Source: Sciurus carolinensis (Eukaryota; Chordata; Mammalia; Rodentia; Sciuridae). From it: 64,000 nucleotides of DNA. Each line of letters starts with the position of its first letter. Within the stretch, counting starts at the first letter, position 1. The translations under genes and the position numbers were made by a program. The notes beneath the pieces are model-generated. The model was not told the origin of the DNA, searched no databases, and saw nothing but the letters and a program-made list of their open reading frames with translations. Shown one piece after another: positions 1 to 10,169 of the stretch. The stretch spans positions 87,902,932-87,966,931 of the forward strand of contig NC_062232.1 of NCBI RefSeq assembly GCF_902686445.1, in the 5' to 3' direction.

Positions 1-432
1 GAATTTCCAAACAGGATGTTGATGATGCTTCAATTTTTTTCTCTTTATAGAAAAACACTAAAAAATAAAGTTAAATTAATGGGCATACTTTAGCTTATAC
101 AAAAAAGAGGCAGAACTTGCTACTTTGAAAATCCCTAGTGTCTTCAGATGGCAAGTGATACTAGAGTTATGAAAGGGCATCTATGAAAAAATCAAATTCA
201 GAACCCTTATAAGAAAACATGGTGTAAAGATGAGGCTAATGACATGATTATAAAATCCTTTGTTAAGGTCTCAAAAGGTCTAGTATAGTACCTCAGATAA
301 CTTTAGATGAATTGGCACATGTGCACTAACAAGTTTAATACTATTGTCCCTAAGAAATCTCAGCAGAAGCCCATGGACTTATCTCAGAAAAATTACATAT
401 GTCTTTTTTGTGTCTAATAGAGTGCAACTCAA
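1..432. other. AT-rich non-coding DNA, nothing recognised
   Basis: No coding frame longer than background, no recognisable repeat consensus and no structured RNA is visible. It is probably decayed ancient sequence. Confidence 0.5.
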
Positions 433-765
433 TGTCATAGTCCATTTTGGGCTGCTATAACAGAATAACCAAGAATGGGTAATTTGTACAGAACACAAAC
501 TTATTTCCTCATAGTTCTAGGTGTTGGGAAGTCTAAGATCAAAGAAAGGCATCTGATGGGATTTTTCCTCCTTAATCTTCACATGATAGAAGACAGAGGG
601 GAAGAGAGAACTGACTCCTTCCATCAAACTCTCATTCACGAGGGAAGAATCTTCTTAGTGTAATCACCTCTTAAATGGCTCACCTCTTAATGCCATCACA
701 CTGGCAATGCCTATCTGAATTTTGCAAGAGTCATATTGAAACCTTACTACCCAGAAAGATTCTTG
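433..765 (-). repeat. Eroded LTR-like repeat, MaLR/MLT style, reverse orientation
   Basis: The stretch carries the reversed end of a mammalian MaLR-type LTR: a 'ggctgctataacagaataacc' start, 'gggtaatttgtacagaacac', then 'cacaaacttatttcctcatagttct' followed by 'gggaagtctaagatca'. The right-hand boundary is unclear, so the end given is approximate. The small ORFs on both strands here are chance frames. Subfamily cannot be assigned by eye. Confidence 0.5.
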
Positions 766-1740
766 GACCCACATAGGGCCTTTAATAGAGAAGGAGAGGG
801 GGGAAGGGAGAGAGAATGCAAGAGAGCACACCAGCACGGCATATTCAATCAGAACCAATTCAGGTCCCCTCAGATAACACTGCATATATAAATTCTGACT
901 TGGATTGCACTTTCATTTTAAACAATAGCGATGAAAGGTCTGGTGACTTTTGTTGTTCTCTGAGCACTTCCATGTTGCTACCTGATTGATAACATTTTAT
1001 TAAATACCAACAATAGTGACAAAAGTGGATTGGGGATACATTACATTAACTTTGCTTCAACAGACCTTTTTCAAGCACCCACTACATAGAAAATACAGTG
1101 TAGCTGTTTTAGGTCAGAGGTATGAAATAATTCATTCACCCTATACATTGCTAGAAGATAGACAAACATAAATAATTTTAATATACACTAGGATATGAGA
1201 TGCAGTACCAGAGAACATAGAAAATTATATTGATGCTAATTATCAGTCATCCAGGCAGCCTTAACTAAATGTAGAAACCAGGTCTTCTACCTTCAACACC
1301 TGGCATGCCCCTTCTCTGATCCTCCACTCTGGTAAACTATATCGCTTTATTTTCCTTAAACAGTTTCCAAATATTAGGCCCATTTCCTACTTTAATTTTA
1401 ATTTATCTTAGGAAATATTCAGACCTACACAAGGGCATAGGGTATACTACATTCATACAACCACCACCCAACTTAAGAACATAAGATTACAAAGAGAGTT
1501 GAAGCCTTGTATCCCAGTTGAATTCTCCACTTCTTTCCACAATACTATCCTAAATAAGATATTTATCTTCCTCATACATATCTTTCTGCATAATATATAT
1601 GTATTCAACTATATAAATGCCTTTCACTATAGATAGATTCATAATCAAGTAATTGTTTATTTTAATTCAGCTACATGGTCTCAAAAAGTTACATTTTTTC
1701 CTTCCTATACATATTTAACTGCCACCACCCCATCTTTGCC
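766..1740. other. Non-coding; weak old LINE remnant near 1390-1740
   Basis: Most of this stretch shows nothing. From about 1390 there is a phrase typical of old L1 3' ends ('acaagggcatagggtatactacattcatacaaccaccacccaac'-like, given here only in part), suggesting a decayed L1M remnant. No coding potential is seen. Confidence 0.3.
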
Positions 1741-1744
1741 CCTT

Positions 1745-2174
1745 ATTATGAGTTGAATTGTCTCCCACAGAAATATGTTGCAGTTCCCTAACCCCCAGAA
1801 CCTACAATTGTGACCTTATTTGAAAATGAGTGTTTGCACATGTGATCAAGTTACAGTGGGGACATATTATGGATTACAGTGTGCTTTTAATTCACTATGA
1901 CTGGTGGCCTAATAAACAAGAGAAAAAAGGATAACTATGCAAAGATGGAAAAAGAGATTGTAGTCATGCACTTGGAATCCAAGGGATGCTGAAAATTGAT
2001 GACAGCTTCCAGAATCTAGGAAAAAGGCATGGGACAGACTCTCTGAGCCGCCAGAAGAAACCAACTCTTGTCAACACATTGATTTTAGACTTACAGCCTC
2101 CAGAACTGTGAGAATGAAATTGTTGTTTTGTCATTTAGTTTGTGATAATTTGTTGACTGCCCAGGAAATGAACA
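1745..2174 (+). repeat. Eroded LTR-like repeat, direct orientation
   Basis: It begins 'gagttgaattgtctcccac' with 'ctaacccccagaacct' and 'tgaccttatttgaaaatgag', and ends with 'cagcctccagaactgtgag' plus 'tttgtgataatttgttgac'. This order matches a common mammalian LTR repeat of the MaLR/ERVL world. It is strongly diverged; I cannot name the subfamily. Confidence 0.45.
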
Positions 2175-2284
2175 CATTCCTCCAAGAGGACTTTGTGTTT
2201 GTGTATCAGGACCCTAAATTTCAATTCTCTTCCACATTCCATACTTTTCTAGCGTGTTCAGTTTACTTGCAACCAGACTATTAA

Positions 2285-2648
2285 TGAGTTTTCCATTACT
2301 GTGACAAAACACCTGAGACAAATCCTCTTATAAAGAGGAAAAAGGTTTATTTGGTCCCCATTTCAGGGGTTTACAGTACATGGTTGCTAGGCCCATTGCT
2401 TTTGTCTCTGATGAGGCAGTAAATCATGGCAGGAACACATGGTAGTTAGCTGCTCACCTGATGACATCTAGGAGGCAGAGAAACAGGAAGAAGATAGGGT
2501 GTCAATATCCCCTTCAAGGGCATGACATCAAGTCCGTGACCAGACCCCACCTCCTAAAGGTTCCATCACCTCCCGAGAGTGCCATGGGCTAGGGAACTAC
2601 CCTTTAATACATGGGCCTTAGGGTATATTCAAGATACAAACTACAGCA
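2285..2648 (-). repeat. MaLR-type LTR, reverse orientation
   Basis: TG...CA bounded block beginning 'tgagttttccattactgtgac' and carrying 'aaaaggtttatttggtcccc' (reverse of the polyadenylation end), 'aatcatggcaggaacac' and 'ccccacctcctaaaggttccatcacc'. The same architecture recurs at 7983, 52797 and, in direct orientation, at 26165, 29899, 32243 and 56368. No internal region is attached, so it is a solo LTR. Confidence 0.65.
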
Positions 2649-4270
2649 TATACCAAGTCGGTTAATTGAGGCTGATGCTACTGTGGGTGAATTTTAGTTT
2701 TCTCTGTCACTGCACTACCACTGGTTCTCAAAGTTTCATATGATCAGGAATACCTCAAGGACTTGAAAATGCTGATTGCTAGTCTGCTTTACAAACCTAA
2801 TTCAGTAGGTCTGCAGTGGGGCCCAAGAATTAGCATTTCTAAGTTTCCAGCTGCTATTGATGCTGCTGGTAAACAATAGCTCATTAGCACCATTTGTTCT
2901 CCTGGCAAGTTAGGACATAAATTTTTCTCCCAACAAAATGAAGGGACTAGCCCTTCATTTCTTTCATTACACAAATTGTTTATAACTTTAAATATTAGAC
3001 TCTTTTGGATTACAATAAAATAATTTAAAACAGGTTGGCTGAAGAGTGGAAACAAATTCATTTTAGTGAAAGCAAGGTGCGCCAAAAGAGAAAAAAGGTA
3101 TAAAGTTAGATTTGAGTCAGTTATTCACATAAATAATGTGCAGCTTATGCATTTCAAACAAGATTTTATTTTTAACAGAACAAATGCAGTCAAATATATC
3201 AGCAAAATGTTAACATAAAGACAAATGACAATTGATGTCTTTTTTGGTGTGATGAACTTTGGAACAATTCAGTGTTCTGGGCAAATGAAAAGTAGAAAAC
3301 TAATGAAGAACAAATTCACTGTTTCTTCTCCATCCATTTCTTTCTATGCTTTCCAACTGTAGAATGAAGCAAAGGACAATTAACATTTGTATGCCATTAA
3401 CACATACTTCCTAAATCTGAATCAATGTTATGTATACCTGTGGTCTCAGTGAGTAGAAACCAAAACACTTTCCTCTTGTAAACAGAACTTTAGATGTGGA
3501 GGTGCTCAGGCCTTTGATGGCTTTAATCACCTGATCACATCAACCACCTTGCCCTCTTACATACCAAAATAAATGCTTTATTCTTAAGAGGACACTCTAT
3601 GATTAAATTGAATCTTCCTACCAATACTTCTTTACACAAACGATATATATATATTTTTTTTTCCATTAATTTCCCAGGCCATAAGTTTTTATACACGCAA
3701 AATTAGAAAGATGTTTTCTGATGTCCAGACGTAAAAATTTAGGAGAAAAAATACACAGAAAATATAAGATTTAATTGACTCATAATAAAAATAGTCTGTT
3801 TCTTTTTGTTTGAATATTTTATGAAAACTAAATCTAAATTGTATTTATGTAGTAGTTATGAAATGTGATCTTACTTAACATCCTTAACTTCCAGTCAACC
3901 TTGTCAAATGTGCTGTTGGTGTAAGAGACTGCCTTTCTGTGGCCAAGTGATTAAAAGCCTGGCCTCAGCATTTTAGTTGCTTCTTCTGGTGACCTTTCTC
4001 CACTACTCTCAATTACCATGTCTGATAAATTTCATATCTGTATTTAAAGCTATAGGATAAAGTGCATGTAACTGGCATGAAATACATGTCAGAATATATT
4101 GCCTTTGTTTATCTAATCTATAAGCACATTATTAACAGTAAAATTTTTAAACTAAATGGTAGCAATGTTTGATTTTGCAGAGTGAAAATTATAAAACATA
4201 AAACCAGAACTAACAGATGGGTATCAGGAATGGTCAGTTCATACTAAAGTCTCTAAACCAATACCTGAAT
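2649..4270. other. Non-coding; possible 3' flank/UTR of the NAP1-like locus
   Basis: No credible coding frame; the 98-codon minus-strand frame at 2789-3085 has no recognisable domain. The stretch lies downstream of the minus-strand NAP1-like locus and contains a minus-strand AATAAA near 3165-3175, so part of it could be an old 3' UTR. That is inference only; no transcript evidence can be read from the sequence. Confidence 0.3.
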
Positions 4271-4273
4271 GCC

Positions 4274-6069
4274 TAAAAGAAGCGGCTCTCTGCTGAGTCC
4301 AGATCCTTTTTGGGTCCTTCTTCTAGATCTTCATTTTCATCTACTTCCTCTTCGTCCTCCTCAACTCCAGATTCTTCAGACTCTTCATCAGAAATTTCGT
4401 AGTTACATGCAGTTGCTTCTTTAGCCAGAAATGACAGAGGCTCAGGGACCAGAAAGTCACGGAAATAAAATCCCAGCTTATACTTGGTTTCAGCACCCAG
4501 TAATCTACTCTCAGGAAAATCTGAATGAAAGAAATATACAAAAGAAAGAAATATCCAGGTTAGTTCCTATTGGCTAATGCAACATTTTCCATGGCCCTCA
4601 CATTTCTTCTGCTTGATAGTTTTCAAGGTGATATCCCTCCTTCCCTTTCCTATTCCACACCCAGTGCTGCTGATTATTTCAGACACTTGGGAGAAAAGGG
4701 GAAAAGAATCATCTGCACCTGATCACATTATGCTTTTTACCAGAACTTTCTTGAAAAGCATTAATTTGACTTAAGACAAATTCTATGATGAACCTCACTG
4801 GTTCCTTGATTCCTGAGAAGAGAATGTTTACACCTGTGAAGTGCTCTAGTACTGGTTCACTTTTTTTTTTTTTTTTTGGATCATACTACCAAGAAACCTC
4901 ACATTTTTAAAAAGTTGTCAACCACTAGTGAGGAATGCCACTTGTCTGTCCTTTGCCTTCAGGCTCTCTTTCCATTTCTTTCAGAGGTCCTTCCTGAACA
5001 TGTAACCAGACATTCAAGTTCGTGCACTCATATATTGCACTGTCTCAGATCTTTTATCAACTGAGGTTGGTAGAAGGCAGCATAGTTATTCTCAAGACTG
5101 CAAAGTCTTTCTAGAATTGGGCTTCTAGTTGGACACAGGGAGCCATAATTTTTTGGGAATTTTGACCCATTGCTTACTCGGGCAGGCAAGATCTGTGCAT
5201 GGCCTGCAAGTAAGCCAGTCATGCTAACAGAGGCTGCAAGGCCAGGAGGACTTGGCTGCTACTTGGCAACCTGGGCCCCCTCAGGTACACAGGTTCCAGC
5301 CTCCCTAGTCTTGAATCCTAGGCGAGGTCCCACCCTCCTAGGCCTTGTCCTCTGCTGCCACTTCCTCAGCCTTATGGGATGCTGCTGGTTTACAGGGTCC
5401 CCGGCCACCCAGGACGGGGATCCCTCTGCCAGGTATTTCTCCTCCCAGACCTCGGCTCCGACGCCCAGCTCCTCCCCACTCCCAACGCTGGTGCTCCTCT
5501 ACCAGCTCCCCGGGTGTCTATGGGGTGGCTCCTGCCCACCATGAGGCCCATGCGGAGTGCGACCAGGGCGAGGAGACATTCTGGAGAAGGGAAGGGACCA
5601 GATGCCTGAACACGGACTGAAATGCCACCAGAAACTCACAGGCACCTGCAGCTGCCGCACATTCCTCCTCCTCCTCTTCCTCCTCCTCGCTGTAGTCCTC
5701 ATGCTCTCCACCTTCTTCCTCGTTATCTTCTTCATCTTCCTCACCATAGTCACCCTCCACTTCCTTGTAATGGTCTGCCTTCAGCTCTTCCTCTTCCTCC
5801 TCCTCTGCCGCCTCCTCCTCCTCCTTTTCTACAGGCTCTATATTCTTGTTCTCCATGGTGGCAGGCCAGGCCACTTCCTCCTCATGCCCCTTCTCCTCAA
5901 AGGCTTTTACAATCATCTGGAACGCCAGGAAAGCCGCAACTTCTGCCACTGCAGCCAACCACTCCACAGGCACCACGGCACCTCCGAGGGACCCGGGGTC
6001 CAGGCCTCCCTCTTCATCAGCTTCGCTCTGGCCACCTGGGACCAGGTCTTGCTTGTTGTTGTCAGACAT
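4274..6069 (-). pseudogene. Broken, apparently intronless NAP1-family (nucleosome assembly protein) gene
   Basis: NAP1-family proteins are histone H2A-H2B chaperones with a conserved NAP domain and an acidic C-terminus. Read on the minus strand in three frames, the interval yields NAP1 landmarks in the correct order: 'LPARV' and 'LENNYAAFYQP' (about 5090-5190; family LERKYA-LYQP), 'IYE' then 'GIPH-stop-WLTTF' (about 4905-5045; family GIPEFWLTVF), 'EPVLEHF...FIIEF' (about 4780-4862; family EPILKHL...FVLEF), 'EIISSTGC' and 'DITLKTIKQKK' (about 4600-4700; family CTGC...NVTLKTIKKKQ), then 'KLGFYFRDFLVPEPLSFL' and an Asp/Glu-rich tail ending SAESRFF (4274-4514; family IGHFLRERIIPRSVLYF plus acidic tail). 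The colinear order without introns suggests a retrocopy or an intronless family member like X-linked NAP1L2/NAP1L3. It carries a TAG at 4925-4927, frame changes and a 17-18 bp T run at about 4861-4878. Which paralogue it derives from I cannot tell. Confidence 0.7.
5518..6069 (-). CDS. Acidic 183-residue open frame, N-terminal part of the NAP1-like locus
   Basis: The frame starts at an ATG just inside a CpG-rich promoter and runs 183 codons. Residues about 30-60 are Ala/Val/Leu-rich; residues about 75-140 are dominated by Glu/Asp with runs of up to nine Glu; the C-terminus is ordinary. NAP1L2-type proteins also have an acidic N-terminal half, and one base shift near 5585 opens a frame with a 'LLALVALRMGLMVG' stretch that resembles the NAP1 'ILAALQERLDGLVG' segment. 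I therefore read it as the surviving N-terminus of the NAP1-like gene rather than an independent gene. If translated it would lack the histone-binding domain. The overlapping 258- and 207-codon plus-strand frames are low-complexity antisense shadows of the GAG/GAA-rich DNA. No match to a named protein is certain. Confidence 0.4.
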   Translation of the reverse strand: MSDNNKQDLVPGGQSEADEEGGLDPGSLGGAVVPVEWLAAVAEVAAFLAFQMIVKAFEEKGHEEEVAWPATMENKNIEPVEKEEEEAAEEEEEEELKADHYKEVEGDYGEEDEEDNEEEGGEHEDYSEEEEEEEEECAAAAGACEFLVAFQSVFRHLVPSLLQNVSSPWSHSAWASWWAGATP

Positions 6070-6400
6070 GGCCCAAGAGACAAGTCAGCAAAGAAGCTGA
6101 CGCGAGCGGCAATCCAGCTACGACGACACCGGCAGCAAAGATGGCGGCCACGCAGAGGCGTGCTGTCAGGGGAGGGGAAGACTTCTGCCGCAGGGCATGC
6201 TGGGAGATGGGGGCGGAGCCAGAGGGGGCACAGCCCACAAACTAGTACACTGAGACTGCGCCTGTGCAGGGTCGTGCCAGGAAGTACGGGAAGGAGGCGG
6301 GATGAGCGACCTGTTGCAGCTGTGCTGCTGTGAGACAGGAGGGAAAGTTTCTGATATGCTGGCCATGGGGGCGGAGCCTGGAAGAGTCAACAAAGGGTGA
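6070..6400. promoter_or_regulatory. CpG-rich promoter region of the NAP1-like locus
   Basis: Locally GC- and CpG-rich DNA immediately upstream of the minus-strand ATG at 6069. It contains a YY1-type motif 'caaagatggcggccac' near 6136, a 'gcatgctgggagatg' near 6196 resembling the conserved ZNF143 (SBS) element, and two GC boxes 'gggggcgga(g)' near 6210 and 6368. There is no TATA box at a useful position. Such a combination is typical of housekeeping or germline CpG-island promoters and could fire in either direction; nothing coding lies to the right on the plus strand. Confidence 0.5.
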
Positions 6401-6654
6401 GCCCCTCCCGGAGCGCAGCCCAAAGCTCACTAGCTGAGAAGTGAGGATTGACATGCCCTGCATCCAGTGAATGGTTAAGGTCCTCAGGTTCCTTTAAACA
6501 AGCCCTGGAAGCTCAGGTGAGCCCTGTTCTCTTAATTCTACCTTTGTCAGCAAAACTGCTGTATAGTGTTCAATATGCAAGAGCCCTGGAAGATTCAAAA
6601 TATCATTGTTTCCATTGGCCTCTTAGGCTTATCTGCTACCAATAGAGACACAGT

Positions 6655-7275
6655 CAGTTTTTTTTTAATTTGTACTAATTAGTTAGGTATGATAGTAGAA
6701 TGTATTTTAACACATCATACATAAATGGAGTATAACTTCTCACTCTTCTGATTATACATGATGTAGAGTAATACAGGTCATGTAATCATACATGTATATA
6801 GGGTAATAATGTCCAATTCATTCTACTGTCATTCCTACACCCATGCCCCCTTCCCTCCATTCACTCCCTCTGCCTGATCCAAAGTACCTCTGTTTTTCCC
6901 CCCTCATTGTGAATTAGCATCAGCATATCAGAGAAAATATTACACCTTTGGGTCTTTGGGATTGGTTTATTTCACTTAGCATAATACTCTGCACTTCCAT
7001 TCATTTACCAGCAAGTGCCATAATTTCATTCTTTAAGGGTGAGTAATATTCCATTGTGTATGTGTATGTGTGTGTGAGTGTATGTACTATACTGTACTAT
7101 CCATACTTTAGCTATTGTGAATTGAGCTGCTATAAATATTTGGTGTGGATGCATCACTGTAGTATGCTGATATTAAGTCCTTTGTGTATAAACCTAGGAA
7201 CGGGATGACTGGTTCAAATGATGGTTCTGTTTCAAGCTTTCTTTCGAATCTCTATACTACTTTTCATAGGACTTT
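6655..7275 (-). mobile_element. 5'-truncated L1 3' end fragment (minus strand)
   Basis: It starts with a T-run (poly-A tail on the minus strand) and reads through an L1 3' UTR and the ORF2 C-terminal region, with hallmarks also seen in L1-A at 10.2-10.5 kb: 'ggctgagtaatattccattg'-like text, 'ctattgtgaattgagctgc' and 'gctgatattaagtcctttg'. It is more diverged than L1-A, hence an older insertion. Confidence 0.8.
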
Positions 7276-7279
7276 TGTC

Positions 7280-7498
7280 GTTGTTTTTTGTTTGTTTTAG
7301 TACTGGGAATTGAACCCAGGGGCACTTAATATTTAACCCACTTCCCCAGCTCTTTTTCAGATACTTTATTTAGAGACAGGAACTCACTGAGTTTCTTAGG
7401 GCCTCACTAAATTTCAGAGCCTGACCTTGAACTCACCATCCTCCTGCCAAAGCCTTTGGAGCTGCTGGATTTACTGGAGTATGACATTGCACCTTGCT
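7280..7498 (-). mobile_element. MEN (B1-ID dimer) SINE, reverse orientation
   Basis: Reverse-oriented ID half ('tactgggaattgaaccca', B-box region) is followed by a reversed B1 half ('agacaggaactcactgag', 'ctcaccatcctcctgcc'). B1-ID dimers of this kind are characteristic of squirrel-related rodents. The T/G-rich start is the A-tail on the opposite strand. Confidence 0.75.
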
Positions 7499-7982
7499 AT
7501 TTTTCTTTTTAAGTGTTGAACTATTAGCTGTTATGGTGGGGGGAGATAGAGAAAGAGTGAAAGGGAAATTTTGCACATTTTAACAATATTAAAGCTACTT
7601 AGAATATAACATGCAATGTTGAAATGGATGCAGTCAGAATGAGGAGTTGTAGCATTAAAAACAGTATCTGGAAGTTCTTTAAGGAATTCTCCATAATTCA
7701 CCTCACCCTCCAAAGAAGTAAAGAAACAAAGATACTATTTTCAAAGGTCCAGGCTTCAGTATAACACAGAGTAAAAAGACATGCTTCATAGAATGATCTC
7801 TGAGTCAGTGGTCTAGGACATTTTGTTTTATTCATTCCCACTTAGCAAATTCCTCAAGTGTAAATAATTTAAAGCTGTGAAGAAATGAACATCTATTTTA
7901 TACTAACTCTAATTACCATTGTTAGTGAGCACAGAAAAACCAAAGGAATTCATGATGAATCAATTCTCTGGGTTTCAGACAT

Positions 7983-8394
7983 TGTTTTAATCTGCTTTTT
8001 TTGCTGCTCTGACTAAAAGAATTAAGAACAAATTTAGAGGAGAAAATATTTATTTGGGGGGACTCACAGTTGCAGAGGTCTCAGTCCAAAAACAGCCAGC
8101 TCTATTTCTCTGGGCTTGATGGGAGGCAGAACAACATGGGACAGGAGTGTGGCAGAGGGAAGTGGCTTATGTGAATGGGAAGCCGAGAAAGACTTCACTT
8201 GCCAGATACATAATATATACCCCCAAAGGCACACTCCCAGTGCCCACTCCCTCCAATCATACCATACATACCTTCAGTTACACTCAGTTAATGCCCATCA
8301 GATTATTAATTCACTGATTTGGTTAAGGCCCTCATAACCCAATCATTTCTCCTCTAAACCTTGCATTATCTCACATCACATCCAAACTATAACA
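7983..8394 (-). repeat. MaLR-type solo LTR, reverse orientation
   Basis: TG...CA block with the same order of landmarks as the LTR at 2285: 'aaatatttatttggggg', 'ctccaatcataccatacat', 'gattattaattcactgattt', 'ataacccaatcatttctcc'. Flanks GACAT (left) and GATAT (right) are an imperfect 5-bp target duplication. Confidence 0.65.
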
Positions 8395-8770
8395 GATATA
8401 TTCCTCCCTATCCCCATTATTTAGCAACAACCCTTAGCTTTGCATGGTAATAAGGGTTAGTTTGCCACATTGATATGTAAATTCCTTTCTTTGCCTGATG
8501 CTCCATTACTGTGAGGATATTGGAATGTTCAGGTGGTAGCTGTAGCTTCATGTTTAGTAGAACCAAATCTGTGTGACTTACTGGAAGTCCGCCCTCTTGG
8601 GACCCAAGATATCTAATATGGCAGAACCTGAAGTTTCAGGGATGCTAAGTACACATTCTGAAAATGTGCTACAGAAATTATAGTGTGAGGAGCTATTGTT
8701 GCTACTCTTCAAAGAAAGAAGATGGGCTCCATCCCATCTAAAATTTGTTTCAGATATCAAAATTAATGAC
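8395..8770. other. Non-coding, nothing recognised
   Basis: No repeat landmark or coding frame that I can support. The 64-codon minus-strand frame at 8578-8772 has no domain features. Confidence 0.4.
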
Positions 8771-8980
8771 ATCAGCTGGGCATGGTGGCTCTCCTCTGTA
8801 ATCCCAGTGGCTCGAGAAGCTGAGTCAGGATGATCATGAGTTCAAAGCCAGCCTCAGCAAAAACACGGCGCTAAGCAACTCAATGAGACCCTGTCTCTAA
8901 ATAAAATACAAAATAGGGCTGGGGATGTGGCTTAGTGGTTGAGTGCCTCTGCGTTCAATTCCCCATACCAAAAAAAAACC
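8771..8980 (+). mobile_element. MEN (B1-ID dimer) SINE, direct orientation
   Basis: Complete dimer: B1 half 'agctgggcatggtggctc' (Pol III A-box region), 'gagttcaaagccagcctcagc' (B box), 'gagaccctgtctctaaat', then the tRNA-derived ID half 'gctggggatgtggcttagtgg' and 'gttcaattccccatacc', ending in an A tract at about 8971-8980. This is one of the best single indicators that the host is a squirrel-family rodent. Confidence 0.85.
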
Positions 8981-9228
8981 TCTCAGCAACCAAATATCAA
9001 AAAATTGAACCAGAATCCTTTTACAGGCACCAATCTGATTTTTACATTTTTTTCTCAATTCCTGTAATCTAGATTTGCATGATACCACATAAATACCAGT
9101 GTTAAACTCAGTGCATATACCTGATCCTGGAGGAAAGTGCCCTACTGTAGACAGCATTGCACCTGAACTGATACACTAGCTGACCTGTTCCACTTGGCTA
9201 AACCAAACCTTCAGTACATGTTGGTGAA

Positions 9229-9534
9229 TGCTACAATTTGTATTTTAAATGTCCCCCAATGTAGTCTCCAGCTTGGCACGGAGATCATCAGATTTGGGGG
9301 GACATGCTCTTAGAAAGCATTTTGGGACTCTGGTCTCCTTTTCTTTTACTTCCTCACCATGACATGTGCAATTTTGCCCAACTAAACATTCCCACCATGA
9401 TGTGCAGCCACAGGCCCAAAGCAACATGTCCAATTAATTATGAACTGAAACCTCTAAAACTGTCAGCTAAAATAAATCTTGTCTCTTTATAATTTGATCA
9501 TCTCAGATATTTTTATAGTAATGGAAAGCCAACA
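9229..9534 (+). repeat. 5' LTR of a MaLR provirus
   Basis: LTR of about 306 bp beginning 'tgctacaatttgtatttta' and ending '...agccaaca', with the polyadenylation-type end 'ctaaaataaatcttgtctc'. The 5 bases before it (9224-9228, GTGAA) are repeated after the partner LTR at 18113-18117, which fixes both outer boundaries of the provirus. Confidence 0.75.
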
Positions 9535-9914
9535 TAGAGAATTGGTACAAGGTGTGGGTTCTTTGCCATTACTATATACCTGACAATGTGGAATATCATT
9601 TGGAATTGGTTCATGGAAAGAATTTAGAAATGTTTGGAGAATTAATCTATAATAAGCCTAGAATGTTGTAAGCAGAGATTAACGAGAGATACTGGTAGAG
9701 GCTTAGAAGACTATAATGCTGATAGGAAATGTGAATTATAAAGGCAATAATGATGAGGTTTCAAATGGAAATAAGAATTCTATTGGAAATTCGTTTGGAA
9801 GCCATCCTTGTTACACTGTGGTAAAGAATTTTTCGATATTTGTCCATGCCCTGAGATTTCGTGGGAGGAGGAGCTTAAAGGTAATGGACTAGTTTACTTC
9901 GTAGAAGTGATTTT
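9535..9914 (+). mobile_element. MaLR internal region, left part
   Basis: Starts 'gaattggtacaaggtgtggg' and continues with short diverged text typical of the non-coding-like MaLR internal sequence. It is cut by L1-A; the same element resumes at 16781. The last 13 bases (9902-9914) are the left copy of the L1-A target duplication. Confidence 0.65.
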
Positions 9915-10169
9915 TTTTTTATTGTAAACAAATGGGATACATGTTGTTTCTCTGTCTGTACATGGCGTAAAGGCATACCATTTTTGTAATCATAAATTTA
10001 CATAGGGTAATGTTGTTTGATTCATTCTGCCATTTTTTCCCTTCCCCCCACCCCTCCCACCCCTCCCCTCCCTCTATACAGTCCTTCCTTCCTCCATTCC
10101 TGCCCCCCTCCCTAAACCCAACTCCAACCCCAACACTAACCCCTCCCACCCCCCATTATGTGTCATCAT

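Noticed and set aside
4490..4540. Apparent splice acceptor (pyrimidine tract + CAG) before the acidic C-terminal segment, suggesting a multi-exon gene
   Set aside because: NAP1-like similarity continues on both sides without a gap ('DISFF...' before, 'ESRLLGAE' after), so the tract is decayed coding DNA and not a needed intron border.
5557..6333. 258- and 207-codon plus-strand frames, Leu- or Pro-rich
   Set aside because: They are antisense to the Glu-rich minus-strand frame; GAG/GAA repeats read backwards give CTC/TTC (Leu/Phe/Pro) runs. No independent start context or domain.
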